Part shown: in pieces, positions 14,696 to 24,552 of the stretch
How the letters are laid out: every line of letters starts with the position of its first letter
Position numbering within the stretch: position 1 is the stretch's first letter
Assembly (NCBI GenBank): GCA_019659125.1
Contig: JAIFVX010000001.1
Location: forward strand, 438,097-502,096
DNA length: 64,000 bases
Source: Candidatus Pacearchaeota archaeon
GTDB taxonomy: Archaea > Nanobdellota > Nanobdellia > Pacearchaeales > GW2011-AR1
Direction: 5' to 3'
Notes under the pieces: model-generated
What the model was told of the DNA's origin: nothing
Database searches by the model: none
What the model saw: only the letters and a program-made list of their open reading frames with translations
Made by a program: the position numbers and the translations under genes

Positions 14696-16822
14696 ATGGT
14701 GACGACAAAGGAAATTCTGGACAAGTATAGCAGAAAACTCGAATCTCAGATCATTCAGGAGCCTCAATCAGGAGACTATCTTCAGTTCAAGCGAGACATG
14801 ATTCCAGAACTGTCAAGGTACGAGCGTTGGGCACGATCCTTGGGCACAATTATTAGCTTACGAGTCGCTGAAAAGGATAGGATAAAGATGCAGAGGCAGC
14901 TTGACGCAGCACATGTTGCTGTAAGTGCAAGTCAAGCATTAACGCTTGCTGCTTTGTCTATGCTATTCATATTCTTTGCGACCATGTTGACGGCAGTAGC
15001 AGTATATCTCATTAATGGCTCGATACAGATATTGTTTGTATTTCTAGGGCTGATAACGAGTATGTTTGTTTTTTATTACACCTATAGTATGCCTCAAAGG
15101 CTTGCTAATGCCTGGAGATTGAAAGCGTCAGCAGAGATGGTTCCTGCAATCCTTTATATGGTAGTCTACATGAAGCACACCTCCAATCTTGAGCGGGCAG
15201 TGGAGTTCGCAGCCCAGCATCTTGAAGGTCCTCTTGCTCTCGACTTCAAGAAAATATTTTACGATGTTGAGATCGGAAAGTTCTTTACTATCAAGCAATC
15301 AATTGATACCTATCTTGAAAGCTGGCAGGATTACGCTCCTGAATTTATTGAGGCGTTTCATCTCATAGAGTCTTCGTTATACGAACCCCAGGAAGCGCGA
15401 AGAGTCCAGATCCTTGAAAAATCCCTGCAGATTATCCTCGATGGTGTCTATGAAAAAATGCTGAAATATTCACGGGAGATTAGAAGTCCCCTAACGAATG
15501 TCTACATGCTTGGGATAATACTGCCAACGCTAGGCCTTGCACTCCTTCCTCTTGCCTCTACGCTTCTAGGAAGCGTTATCAGATGGCAGCATGTCTTCAT
15601 TATCTTTAACGTTATTATCCCCTTCTTTGTCTTCTACCTCGTTTCCGAGGTGCTTCTTAAGAGACCTGGAGGGTATGGGGAGTCATCGATCCTCGAATTG
15701 AATCCAGACTATCATCTCTATAAGTCAAAAGCCCCCTTCGTCGCAGCGGCGATCGTTGCAATTCCATTCCTCATCATCGGATTATCACCTTTCCTCTTCC
15801 AGATATCTTCGGTAACAACCGCACTAGGAATAAAAAATGACTATGCGCTAGGAGAGCTTGGCATTCCATTCTTCCAGGACATTAAGCTTTTTGATTTCAA
15901 AAAACTTGCGGATGGGACAACCGTAGGCCCTTTCAGCCCTATTGGAGTAATGTTAAGTTTCTTTATACCTCTGGCATTGGCGCTCTTCTTTTCTCAATCG
16001 TATAAGGGTAAGACACGTCAGCTCATGAAAGCTCGGGAGAAAACAAAAACTCTTGAGGAAGAATTTACTAATTCATTGTTCCAATTCGGTAACAGGCTTG
16101 CAGATGGAACTCCTGCAGAGATTGTATTCTCCCGGGTAGCTGAATCAACCCAAGGCCAGGCCACGCACGATTTCTTTCTTATAACGAGCCAGAATGTCCA
16201 GCAGGGAGGCATGTCACTTGAGCAGGCAATCTTTGATAAAAAACGAGGCTCGATAACCTACTATCCCTCAGCACTGATTGCCACATCAATGCGAATCCTT
16301 ATAGAATCGGTTAACAAGGGTCTGCAAGTAGCAGCTCGCTCACTGATGTCAATCTCCGATTACGTAAAGAACATAAACAAGATTAATCAGCGTCTGAAAG
16401 ATTTGCTTGCAGAGGTTATCTCCGACATGAAGTCAAACATGACCTTCCTCGCCCCATTGCTTGCAGGTATTGTCGTCGGTCTTTCAGTCATGATTACCAC
16501 CATTCTCGAGAAGTTAGAAACCATTCAGCCAGCCGGAGACGCAACTCTTGGAGGGCTTGGAAGCCTCGTTCAGCTCTTTAATGTAAGTGAGATGATCCCC
16601 CCCTATTTCTTGCAAGCAATCATCGGCATTTATTTGATAGAGATCATATTCATCCTTACGATTGCTCTCGTCACCGTAGATGCAGGAAAAGATACCTTGA
16701 AAGAAAAATATGAAGTTGCACAATACCTTAAAACAGGCATCTCGTTATATGTTATCACTGCATTCATATCCACGCTAGCATTAACAGCCCTTGCAGTTAT
16801 TGTCCTTCCCAGTCTTACATAG
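14696..16822 (+). CDS. Type IV pilus/archaellum-like platform protein (TadC/FlaJ, T2SSF family), two modules
   Basis: A 708-residue integral membrane protein with two GspF-type modules (roughly residues 130-270 and 470-600), each followed by membrane helices. Features include the LASAEMVPAILYMVVYMKH-like start of module one and FTNSLFQFGNRLADGTPAEI with SMRILIESVNKGLQVAARSL in module two. It would anchor the pilus base and couple ATPase motion to pilin insertion. A TATA box (AATTTATAATC) lies 28 nt upstream. It is divergent from the pilin array and converges on the ATPase gene, with a small membrane protein gene between. Confidence 0.88.
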   Translation: MVTTKEILDKYSRKLESQIIQEPQSGDYLQFKRDMIPELSRYERWARSLGTIISLRVAEKDRIKMQRQLDAAHVAVSASQALTLAALSMLFIFFATMLTAVAVYLINGSIQILFVFLGLITSMFVFYYTYSMPQRLANAWRLKASAEMVPAILYMVVYMKHTSNLERAVEFAAQHLEGPLALDFKKIFYDVEIGKFFTIKQSIDTYLESWQDYAPEFIEAFHLIESSLYEPQEARRVQILEKSLQIILDGVYEKMLKYSREIRSPLTNVYMLGIILPTLGLALLPLASTLLGSVIRWQHVFIIFNVIIPFFVFYLVSEVLLKRPGGYGESSILELNPDYHLYKSKAPFVAAAIVAIPFLIIGLSPFLFQISSVTTALGIKNDYALGELGIPFFQDIKLFDFKKLADGTTVGPFSPIGVMLSFFIPLALALFFSQSYKGKTRQLMKAREKTKTLEEEFTNSLFQFGNRLADGTPAEIVFSRVAESTQGQATHDFFLITSQNVQQGGMSLEQAIFDKKRGSITYYPSALIATSMRILIESVNKGLQVAARSLMSISDYVKNINKINQRLKDLLAEVISDMKSNMTFLAPLLAGIVVGLSVMITTILEKLETIQPAGDATLGGLGSLVQLFNVSEMIPPYFLQAIIGIYLIEIIFILTIALVTVDAGKDTLKEKYEVAQYLKTGISLYVITAFISTLALTALAVIVLPSLT

Positions 16823-16852
16823 ATTTATAATTATCAAATAACTAAAATTGCA

Positions 16853-17221
16853 ATGGGATGGAAAGACTGGCCATATTGGCTTAAAGGAGGAGTCATATCT
16901 TCACTCATTTCAATCATTATCATTTTCTTATATTTTCGTGGAGCTCCCTGGAGTGCTACTCTTACAGGTATTAGTTTTCTTGTGCTTCTATTTCCCCTTA
17001 TTTTGACATTCATTCTTCTTAATCCCGAATGCAATAGGGTTACATGCTATACAGGTCCTGGTGGAGGTCAATGTATTCGCCAAGCATACTGCGAGTCGTT
17101 GGGCTCAGGACAATTCTCTTCCCATTTGATAGTGCCTGTAATTATTGCACTTGGAATCTATCTTCTTATAGGAATTTTTTTGGGTTGGTTGTACGGAAAA
17201 ATGAAAAAACCTAGAAATTAA
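16853..17221 (+). CDS. Small WPYW-motif membrane protein with a Cys-rich loop
   Basis: The 122-residue protein begins MGWKDWPYWLKGGVISSLIS and has three hydrophobic segments. A loop between the second and third holds five cysteines (NPECNRVTCYTGPGGGQCIR, then AYCESLG), likely extracellular and disulfide-bonded. The C-terminus GWLYGKMKKPRN and the N-terminal motif match the frameshifted gene near 3.7-4.0 kb, so this window has two members of an unnamed family. TATA GATTTATAATT lies 26 nt upstream of the ATG. It overlaps the 3' end of the ATPase gene by 11 bp. Confidence 0.6.
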   Translation: MGWKDWPYWLKGGVISSLISIIIIFLYFRGAPWSATLTGISFLVLLFPLILTFILLNPECNRVTCYTGPGGGQCIRQAYCESLGSGQFSSHLIVPVIIALGIYLLIGIFLGWLYGKMKKPRN

Positions 17222-19484
17222 TAGCGGTTTCGTAAAGCCATTTCTTCCAGGCAGGAAAGACACGTTCGCTTAAAGGAAGCCCGGTAGCCTGCACAGCCTC
17301 ATCGCTAATTCTATGGAATGCTGCATTTGATAGTGCGTTAAATTTCGCTTCCAAAATCTGAGGCTTGTTCAATCTCTGCGCAGCATCAACAATTTCCTGT
17401 TTTACCCTGCCCCGTAAGAGGATATTATCATATACTGCATCCCAATTACCAGCCCATCCTTTTACTCGGGAAGCGATACTCTTTATGATTTCAGATTCTC
17501 CGTTCATTAATTCCTGTGTAGGCTCAAGCTCGTCCTTCTCAACATTATACCGCAACAAATCGACAAATCCTACTTCATCGAGAGGATCTTTGCTCCATTG
17601 CTTTCTTACTTCAGTGACTCCCACCACTCTTTTCACTGAGTGCAATCCATCAGGACTCTTGACAGGATTCGCAACAATAATAATATCAGTCGCCTTAAAG
17701 CTCGTTGGAGGAACATCAAGATCATTAACAACTCTATCAAAGACTCCATAGGGAGAATCTCCGTGGATTGTACCTGCAACCACATTTGCCAACGCTCCTA
17801 CTCTCATAGCTTCATACAATGCTTTTGCCTCAGAGCTTCTTACCTCTCCAACAATAAGCGCAGAATCTCCCAATCGCAAGCTTGTCCTGATGCCTTCACT
17901 TGCTTCAATTTCAGTCGTGCCGCTGGCGAGAGCACTTCGCACTTTCATCCTTAAAATGTCATATCCAATTGCTCGCAAAGAATCAACGGGAAGTTCTAGA
18001 GTATCCTCAACTACAATGACTCGACAGTTGGGCATGATTTCAAGCAGCAAGCTTCCAAGAAGAGAGGTCTTACCGGCGCTTCGAGTTCCCGCAACGAGCA
18101 ATGTTCGTGATCCATCGATTAAGAAGCTTAATAATCCTGCACTAAATGAGTTAATCATCTTGTTCTTTATGAATAATGGCAAGGTCCATGGCTGGTCTCT
18201 GTGTCTTCTAAATGCATAGGCTAGCCCTGAAGGAGACAACGGTTCCTTTATTGCAGCAACTCTAGCACGTGCTCCTCCAAACACCAAGTCCGTATCTAAA
18301 ACTGGATTTGCCTCATCTAAAGGGCGTCCAGATTGCAATCGAAGTTTAGCAGCCCACGATTCCGCATCCTCAAAGCTTGGAAGAATATTCGTAATACACT
18401 CATCATATTTTTCATGCCTGACAAACACCGTATTCTGTGAGATAGGTGCATTCAAGACAACATCTTGCAAATGAGTATCTGCCAATAATACTTCTATTAA
18501 CCCAAAGCCGATCGTATGCCTTACAAGGATCTCTGAAAGGTCGCTGATCTCTCGGTATGTCAAACTAATACCTCTGCTTCGGGCTAACTCACCCAATAAA
18601 TCCCGTGCAACATTGAAGAATACCTGCCGTGTCCGTTCAGGATCGGTAAATTCTTCAGCCTTTGGTCTGTGCTCCGTCAGCACATTACGAGCAAGGTTCA
18701 AGAGAATATGATGCTCTTCCTTCAAAGCATATTCAGGAGGCATGATGTGATAAAAATACTTGGAATCATTCGGCCGTTTCAAGATCGTGACTACAATGTC
18801 CCCTTGCTTGCCTTCAATAGTATATTGATCTATAAGCTCCCCATCTGCAGGAAGCTGTGCGACCAGTCTTGTAAAGGTAAAATTAGGAAGAATGTCTGGC
18901 CTAAAAACTTTCTGATAAATCTCCCTGCTTCCCAGAGCATACTCTCCCAAATCACTCATAATTGCCTTGATGAATTTTGTGCTTTCAAGCATCCCAAGAA
19001 ATCTTTCCAAAAACCGTATATAGCCGGCAAGCGCAGACTTTCGCAATGCATTTCCAGAAACAAGTTGCTCTCGCAATCCCTTGATCCTATTTCCCATCTC
19101 AACATAGCATCTGACAGGGTCCTGCTTCAGCAGTGAAAGCAAATAACTGAGGTCCTCATACACCTGCGACGTCTCTCCAAAAATACTAAGTTTCTCAGGA
19201 GAAAGGATTGCCTCCTGTTTAGTCATATAGTTATAAAGGCGTGCAAGTTCTGACAAAAGTAAGATCTGGTCTGAAGAATAATTGTAATTTCTCTGCTGCA
19301 CAAACACAACTCGTGAGACTTCAGGATTCTCCCCCAAGTTATCAAGAGTCCTCTCCATTACCATAGGATTGTCGGCAAGTGATGGCACAAACGGAGCAGT
19401 AAGATAATTGACATACATCACATCCTCTCCCTGCTTCCGCTCCACCTCGATCGAGTACACCGGACTCCCCTCTTTAAAGATCAT
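17211..19484 (-). CDS. Type II/IV secretion system ATPase (TadA/FlaI-like) with long N-terminal extension
   Basis: The hexameric ATPase powering pilus assembly. Walker A is GTRSAGKTS (466-474), the Asp box EDTLELPVDS follows, Walker B is LIVGEVRSSEA (543-553), and the His box is GTIHGDSPYGVFDRVV. At 757 residues it is longer than typical archaeal members (about 500-550); roughly the first 230 residues form an extra region without recognised motifs. A TATA box CTATATAAT lies 28 nt upstream. Together with the platform protein, prepilin peptidase and pilins it completes a pilus-assembly set, though split over several transcription units. Confidence 0.92.
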   Translation of the reverse strand: MIFKEGSPVYSIEVERKQGEDVMYVNYLTAPFVPSLADNPMVMERTLDNLGENPEVSRVVFVQQRNYNYSSDQILLLSELARLYNYMTKQEAILSPEKLSIFGETSQVYEDLSYLLSLLKQDPVRCYVEMGNRIKGLREQLVSGNALRKSALAGYIRFLERFLGMLESTKFIKAIMSDLGEYALGSREIYQKVFRPDILPNFTFTRLVAQLPADGELIDQYTIEGKQGDIVVTILKRPNDSKYFYHIMPPEYALKEEHHILLNLARNVLTEHRPKAEEFTDPERTRQVFFNVARDLLGELARSRGISLTYREISDLSEILVRHTIGFGLIEVLLADTHLQDVVLNAPISQNTVFVRHEKYDECITNILPSFEDAESWAAKLRLQSGRPLDEANPVLDTDLVFGGARARVAAIKEPLSPSGLAYAFRRHRDQPWTLPLFIKNKMINSFSAGLLSFLIDGSRTLLVAGTRSAGKTSLLGSLLLEIMPNCRVIVVEDTLELPVDSLRAIGYDILRMKVRSALASGTTEIEASEGIRTSLRLGDSALIVGEVRSSEAKALYEAMRVGALANVVAGTIHGDSPYGVFDRVVNDLDVPPTSFKATDIIIVANPVKSPDGLHSVKRVVGVTEVRKQWSKDPLDEVGFVDLLRYNVEKDELEPTQELMNGESEIIKSIASRVKGWAGNWDAVYDNILLRGRVKQEIVDAAQRLNKPQILEAKFNALSNAAFHRISDEAVQATGLPLSERVFPAWKKWLYETAINF

Positions 19485-19521
19485 CCATTCTCATAAAGGC
19501 TCAAGATTATATAGATTTCGC

Positions 19522-21435
19522 TCAACCAGATTCTGCGAGTTTAAGCATTGCAACGAGCTTCAAGTTAGTCTCATCAGCATTTGTAACTGCGACTATTATC
19601 CCATTAATCGTCTTTGAGCTGTTTTCAAGAACTTCCTTTGTCTCATAAGTACCATCATCCTTTGTCACTCTGATAGTAGCGGCACTATCTGAAGCAGATA
19701 TAAGCTCAATAGTGTATTCTACTCCATCAATAGATGTTATCTGTGAAGGTGCATCACTAGTCAGATATATTTGGCCTGGTCCAAGTTTGCATGCTCCATT
19801 CTGACATCCATTAGGACAATTCACGTTGACTTCATAATAGCCTGTCTGGTCTGGTCCTCCAATTCCCTCAATATTAGGGTCGTCTTTATTAGGAGCAGTA
19901 CATGAGTACTCTCGTGAGAAATTGGTATACTTCCCATCATGAGGATTATCACTGTCTTTCCAGCAGTAGTCTTTTCTGATAACATTTCCTGTGCTTAAGA
20001 TTCCTGTAGTGTAATAGTCAACTCCGCCGTCGCTATCCGAGCAAATGGCAGTTTGATCCTCGCAAGACTCAGTATAGCTTGCTCCCTTGCAAAGACTGAT
20101 AATCTGCTGGTCTCTAGAACAGAAGTAAGGCTGAACTTCTGCGCTTATAGTAACAGTTCTCTTTCCATTAACGCATTCACTTTTAAACCTAGAATAACTA
20201 CATTGGGACTGAGAACATAAATCATCCATATTGCAGGTGAATGAATGAGTCTCGAACACTTTGTCTCCCCAGTAAAATACATAACTTCCACCAGTCGTGG
20301 TAGGAGGCAGATTAGGCTCGTCCTTATCGTGAGGGTCATAGTAGGCATTTTCATTGTAGAAAATATTATAGCAAGCATCACGAACTACGTTTTCATTCAT
20401 AACCTCATTTTCTCCTCTTTGCTCACATTCCTGAGCAGAAATATCTCCATAATCCGATGTATAAAGGCTAATTCCCAAGGAATTTCTAATCTTGACCTGA
20501 CAGTGGATCTTGAAATCATCCTGTATTCCTTCAGGCATTATGAATGTTGAAGGATATCTCGTTACATACGCCCTAAGCAATGCTAAAAGAGCATCGTCAT
20601 CATCGACTTCATCAGTCATAGTCAAATCTAAGAAAACCGCATTAGGTCCGCTTACCCAGAATGCCAGAGCTCTTAATTTCCTGTTTCCTGCAGGACCATC
20701 CTCAACTTCACTTACTACAATCGCAGCTCTTGGATCGACTGTTGGAGGCATATATGTAATTTGATTAACAAACTCTATGTCATAACCTCTGTCATGTCCA
20801 TCCCTTTTTGGATATTTAGAGAGGATTACATTCTTCATCTGATCAAAAGTAATATCAGAATTATATCTCGCAACAGTCATTTTTACCTGAAGAGCATTCC
20901 CGTTATCTGAATAAGTAGCAGTAGAACCATTCTTGAATCCAGTAAAGAATTTCTTATAATCTTCAGAGATAAGGCTAGAAACACTATTTGTCTTAAGCTT
21001 CAAAGAGCCAAAGTCCTGCTTAATAATGTAATCTCCTGTTCTGTCGACAACACAAGCACCTGCAACACATGCCTTTCCAGCACCGCATGCCCGGTCTGTT
21101 GATCGTATGTTTACGTTCGCACTGCTCTTCTCACAACTGTACTCAAGAACGGTCTTGCTGTCCTTGCAGGTGTCGGTCTTTGAATCAAGCTTAGCACCCC
21201 GATTGCCAAATGGCAACTTTCTGTAAAGTTCTACAGTGCTTGCAGTGGCAGTCTTACTCTTAAGCTTAGCGTTGCCTTCAGGATCGATGCAAACATAATC
21301 CTTAGTTTCTACTATTTTAGTATTATTTTCAGAATTGGCGACAGCATTACCTGTGAACGGCCAGAAAGCGTAAGCAGAAAAGATGGAAAGTACAAGAAGT
21401 GCTGAAAAAGATAGGATGACCATGCTCTTTTTCAT
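19522..21435 (-). CDS. Large secreted Cys-rich surface protein
   Basis: I start at MKKSMVILSFSALLVLSIFS, a normal signal peptide 20-25 nt below the TATA stretch TATATATATA; the ORF-track start adds 54 residues that cover this promoter. The roughly 637-residue protein has many Cys, including a CGAGKACVAGACVV module near residue 120 and CPNGCQNGACKLGPGQIYLT near the C-terminus, followed by a beta-rich domain (SIDGVEYTIELISASDSAAT). Such Cys motifs are common in DPANN surface proteins. It lies between the ATPase and coiled-coil genes and may belong to the pilus locus; no enzymatic signature is seen. Confidence 0.65.
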   Translation of the reverse strand: MKKSMVILSFSALLVLSIFSAYAFWPFTGNAVANSENNTKIVETKDYVCIDPEGNAKLKSKTATASTVELYRKLPFGNRGAKLDSKTDTCKDSKTVLEYSCEKSSANVNIRSTDRACGAGKACVAGACVVDRTGDYIIKQDFGSLKLKTNSVSSLISEDYKKFFTGFKNGSTATYSDNGNALQVKMTVARYNSDITFDQMKNVILSKYPKRDGHDRGYDIEFVNQITYMPPTVDPRAAIVVSEVEDGPAGNRKLRALAFWVSGPNAVFLDLTMTDEVDDDDALLALLRAYVTRYPSTFIMPEGIQDDFKIHCQVKIRNSLGISLYTSDYGDISAQECEQRGENEVMNENVVRDACYNIFYNENAYYDPHDKDEPNLPPTTTGGSYVFYWGDKVFETHSFTCNMDDLCSQSQCSYSRFKSECVNGKRTVTISAEVQPYFCSRDQQIISLCKGASYTESCEDQTAICSDSDGGVDYYTTGILSTGNVIRKDYCWKDSDNPHDGKYTNFSREYSCTAPNKDDPNIEGIGGPDQTGYYEVNVNCPNGCQNGACKLGPGQIYLTSDAPSQITSIDGVEYTIELISASDSAATIRVTKDDGTYETKEVLENSSKTINGIIVAVTNADETNLKLVAMLKLAESG

Positions 21436-21558
21436 ACGCTTAGTCAGTTTTGATATATATATACCTTTCTGAGAATAGAAAGCAAAAAAAGAGCAATAAG
21501 TATTGCTTGCAAGTAATAAAAGCAATACAATTTTAAACCCTTTACTCCTCCAGAGACG

Positions 21559-21852
21559 ATGGAAGAGGGATATCAGTCGTACCAGGGAGATGTGCAAACA
21601 AGAGTGCGTGATGTAGAGGAAAAACAGAGGCTTCTGAGAGATAGGATACTTCTTCTAGGGCAGACGCTCGTTGAAGAGCGAGAAAAAACATTCAAGGAAA
21701 TGCAGGAGATGAAGAAAATGACGTTTATGTTAAAAGAGGAGAATGACCGGATGAAGGAATTTCTGCAAAGGATTACTGAACAGCTGACATCGACAGCGCG
21801 AAAGGAAGAGCTCATGATATTGCAGAGGCAATTCGATCTGTTTAGGAAATAA
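21559..21852 (+). CDS. Short coiled-coil protein
   Basis: The 97-residue protein is almost wholly helical and charged, with heptad-like pattern VRDVEEKQRLLRDRILLLGQ through KEEELMILQRQFDLFRK-type ending. No membrane segment or signal is present. It is coupled to the next gene (TAATG overlap). Cytoplasmic coiled-coil proteins of this size accompany archaellum and pilus motors (FlaC/D/E-like), so a motor accessory role is a reasonable but unproven idea. Confidence 0.55.
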   Translation: MEEGYQSYQGDVQTRVRDVEEKQRLLRDRILLLGQTLVEEREKTFKEMQEMKKMTFMLKEENDRMKEFLQRITEQLTSTARKEELMILQRQFDLFRK

Positions 21853-22517
21853 TGGGAGTTATAGAGGATATTCGGAGAATGCAGGAAGAAGGCAACTCAG
21901 AGCAAGATATCATCCATTCACTTGCAGAGCAGGGAGTGTCAGAAGCTGAGATAACGGATGCTCTTACCCAATCAAGGATAAAGAAGGCTGTGACTGAGAA
22001 TGACTATGAATCCTCGATGACTCTTGGAAAAGTAGGCCAGCCTCAAGAAGCAAGTAGTCTAGGGAAAAGTTTCGAAGGCATGCAGCCATCCATGATGAAC
22101 ATTGCCCCTCCCGAGCCCGGGCAAGAATACGTGGGCCAGCCCTATCAGCAGCAACAGCAATACCAGCAGACGTATGTCCAGGAGACGCCGGGACAGCAGC
22201 AACAGCAACAGTATGATTATGCCTATCAGCCCAATGTAAGTACCGACACCATTTCAGAAATATCTGAGCAGATTGTCTCGGAAAGGCTTTTCTCTATAAA
22301 GAAGGAGCTTGAGAAAACACTAGACATGAAAATGATCTTCGAGTCAAAGATAGATTTCATTGATGAGCGGCTGAAGAGAATAGAGAAGATCATTGACCGA
22401 TTACAATTATCAATCCTTCAGAAAGTGGGGGAATACACGACGAATATAGAGGACATAAAGAAGGAATTGGTAGAAACGCAAAAATCATTCAAATCGCTTC
22501 ACGGAAAGCATAAGTAA
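21852..22517 (+). CDS. Coiled-coil protein with Gln-rich linker
   Basis: The 221-residue protein has three parts. The N-terminal helical region (IRRMQEEGNSEQDIIHSLAE, then GVSEAEITDAL) resembles a UBA-like three-helix repeat. The low-complexity linker is rich in Gln/Tyr/Pro (QPYQQQQQYQQTYVQ). The C-terminal coiled coil starts at TISEISEQIVSERLFSIKKE and includes FIDERLKRIEKIIDRLQ. The coiled coil resembles FlaC/FlaD-type proteins in organisation only. It shares a transcript with the preceding coiled-coil gene. Confidence 0.55.
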   Translation: MGVIEDIRRMQEEGNSEQDIIHSLAEQGVSEAEITDALTQSRIKKAVTENDYESSMTLGKVGQPQEASSLGKSFEGMQPSMMNIAPPEPGQEYVGQPYQQQQQYQQTYVQETPGQQQQQQYDYAYQPNVSTDTISEISEQIVSERLFSIKKELEKTLDMKMIFESKIDFIDERLKRIEKIIDRLQLSILQKVGEYTTNIEDIKKELVETQKSFKSLHGKHK

Positions 22518-23012
22518 TTACTTACTTCTCACTAATACCCAACTGACGATTGCCCCAGCAACAAGCAAAAGAAATGCTCCGGTTACTCGAGGCGAATATG
22601 CCCATCCTGAAAAACTGCTTGGCCCTCCAGGCAAGTATGCTTGGAAATACGATGAGAATACAACGATTCCAGAGACGATAAAGATGACAATAAGCGCAAT
22701 AGCAAATCCTCTTCCAACCTGAGGGCTCCAGTTCTTCGTGAAATCTCCGCCAACAAACCCCACTAATGCAAGCATCAAGAACAAACTAACGATAAGAACG
22801 GCAAACCAAGGGATAATGCTTAATACATAGGTTCTCGGACCGATTGCCGAGACGAATACTGTGGCAAGAATAAATGCTGTAAGGAGTTCAATGAATTTGT
22901 TTTCAACGACTTTCGTCTTGTTTAATACGACGAAGACGACAATAAATACAAAAAGAAATCCTAAAAGGGGTAAGAATATTTCAATGCCTGAAAGATCTAC
23001 GGGAGTTACCAT
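22518..23012 (-). CDS. Polytopic membrane protein, third of a paralogous triplet
   Basis: The 164-residue protein has about five hydrophobic helices. Its first part, IFLPLLGFLFVFIVVFVVLN followed by KTKVVENKFIELL, matches the pattern LPFLL.FA..F..L..T.I.G in the two genes upstream, so the three genes are paralogues. Its ATG overlaps the stop of the preceding gene by one base. Function is unknown. Confidence 0.6.
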   Translation of the reverse strand: MVTPVDLSGIEIFLPLLGFLFVFIVVFVVLNKTKVVENKFIELLTAFILATVFVSAIGPRTYVLSIIPWFAVLIVSLFLMLALVGFVGGDFTKNWSPQVGRGFAIALIVIFIVSGIVVFSSYFQAYLPGGPSSFSGWAYSPRVTGAFLLLVAGAIVSWVLVRSK

Positions 23013-23542
23013 TATTGACCACGGTGATGGGTGAGCGTAGCCGCGCCACCTGTTCCACCTTTAGAGTTCGCAGCCACGACAGCAATGACAACTCCAAGAA
23101 GCAATATTGCTCCTATGATATATGCTACGCTATCTTCCGATGCAAATGAAGTGTACCAACCAAAGTGACTGAATGAATTGTTTATGACGACAATGGCGAT
23201 GATAACAGCGATCGTTGCAAGCCCCCAATACCAGTATTTTCTCTGCTCATCAGGGATGAAGAGGCCAAATAATATGAGTACTGTAAGAAGGACTGCGATA
23301 CCTATACCTAATCTCGGGAATAATTCCTTCAAGAAGTCTCCAAAATAATTAAACTGCAAGGCCATCAGTGCAACAACAACTGCGATAAGACCATGAACTC
23401 CCCTATTCGAGCCTATAATGTTAGTAGTGGAGAGAATTCCAAAGATAACAGCAAAAAGAAGGAGGAAGGGGAGAATGTAATCGAAAACACCGGCAGTCTG
23501 CCACTGATTAAGAATCGAACCAATTGTAATCATAAGCACCAT
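23012..23542 (-). CDS. Polytopic membrane protein, second of a paralogous triplet
   Basis: The 176-residue protein has about five hydrophobic helices, beginning FDYILPFLLLFAVIFGILST and NIIGSNRGVHGLIAVVVALM. The outer part contains NNSFSHFGWYTSF, and the last helix is followed by a polar tail (NSKGGTGGAATLTHHRGQ). A TATA box ATATATAAATT lies 25 nt before the longest ATG. Co-transcribed with the third member. Confidence 0.6.
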   Translation of the reverse strand: MVLMITIGSILNQWQTAGVFDYILPFLLLFAVIFGILSTTNIIGSNRGVHGLIAVVVALMALQFNYFGDFLKELFPRLGIGIAVLLTVLILFGLFIPDEQRKYWYWGLATIAVIIAIVVINNSFSHFGWYTSFASEDSVAYIIGAILLLGVVIAVVAANSKGGTGGAATLTHHRGQ

Positions 23543-23584
23543 GGTGCTCTAATCAAAGATTAATTTATATATGTTTCGCTGCAG

Positions 23585-24103
23585 TTAATGGCTCGAACTG
23601 CCTGAGCTCTTTCCACTGAATCCGACAACAGCAGCAACGGCAATAATAACAATGATGATAATGATGGCATTGGTTGCAATTGACGAATCCTCACCCTCAA
23701 ACAAGCCCTTGATGTATTCCCATCCACCACTATAGACAAGAACTGCAATGACAACTGCAATAAGAGCTAAAATTCCTACCGCCATCTTAACATTCTTGTG
23801 AATCTGAAATGTTCCAGGCTCATGGAACATTCCCCACATCATGAGAAATACAAGGCCAACAATTAAGGCAACTGCTGAGAACGAAACTAATTGCACGGTA
23901 AGTTGTACTGCCCAAGCAAATGAGACAAATATTAAGCCAATAACAAGTGCCACAATGGCATCAAGCTGTCTCTTGCCGTCTCCAAGAATTTTAGTCTTCT
24001 GAAGAACGGCAAACACAAGTGCGAAGATGAGTAGAAATGGTAAGACAAGTTCAACGAACAAGGGCGACTGAAGAATCGTTGCGCCGCCGTACGTGAATGC
24101 CAT
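23585..24103 (-). CDS. Polytopic membrane protein, first of a paralogous triplet
   Basis: The 172-residue protein starts with a polar segment MAFTYGGATILQSPLFVELV and continues VLPFLLIFALVFAVLQKTKI, the shared hallmark of the triplet. About five helices are predicted, ending in a Ser/Gly tail (GFSGKSSGSSSH). It has its own TATA-like TTTAAATATTC upstream. Three near-identical topologies in a row suggest a hetero-oligomeric membrane complex, possibly related to the neighbouring pilus genes; that is inference from location. Confidence 0.6.
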   Translation of the reverse strand: MAFTYGGATILQSPLFVELVLPFLLIFALVFAVLQKTKILGDGKRQLDAIVALVIGLIFVSFAWAVQLTVQLVSFSAVALIVGLVFLMMWGMFHEPGTFQIHKNVKMAVGILALIAVVIAVLVYSGGWEYIKGLFEGEDSSIATNAIIIIIVIIAVAAVVGFSGKSSGSSSH

Positions 24104-24137
24104 CAGTCAAGTTTGTTTCTAGAATATTTAAATCTTC

Positions 24138-24437
24138 TCACAATTGCTCGTCAGCGGTTGCAGAAACATCAACGGGAGCCATCGCGCCTTCTTCGCGCAT
24201 TGGTAATGATGCCTTGTTAACAACAAAAACGTCCCCAATGGCCTTTACAAACTGATGAGGGATAATAACACCCCGTGCTCCTCCAAACAATGAGACTGCG
24301 CCGCTTCCAACCTTGATTCTCCATCCTTCTACCTTGTTATCAATCAGATTGACCTCTTCGACCTGTCCGAAATAGTCACCTTCAGAAGTATAGACGTGCT
24401 TCCCAATAACCTCGCTGACTCTTTTTATTCTAAGCAT
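24138..24437 (-). CDS. PRC-barrel domain protein
   Basis: The start MLRIKRVSEVIGKHVYTSEG is used; it sits about 30 nt from TATA box GTATAAATAG and gives a normal PRC-barrel N-terminus. The beta-barrel spans VIGKHVYTSEGDYFGQVEEV to VIIPHQFVKAIGDVFVVNK, and an acidic tail follows. In archaea small PRC-barrel proteins include the cell-division factors CdpB1/CdpB2; whether this copy has that role is not shown by context. Another copy lies beside the replication origin. Confidence 0.8.
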   Translation of the reverse strand: MLRIKRVSEVIGKHVYTSEGDYFGQVEEVNLIDNKVEGWRIKVGSGAVSLFGGARGVIIPHQFVKAIGDVFVVNKASLPMREEGAMAPVDVSATADEQL

Positions 24438-24552
24438 GATAAACGTTGCAAAGAACACTATTTATACTTTATGTTTTTCTATTATATACATACGAAAATG
24501 ATAATAGACTGAGAGCCATAATGTTTATATAAACAACAGCTTCAAAAGAGGG

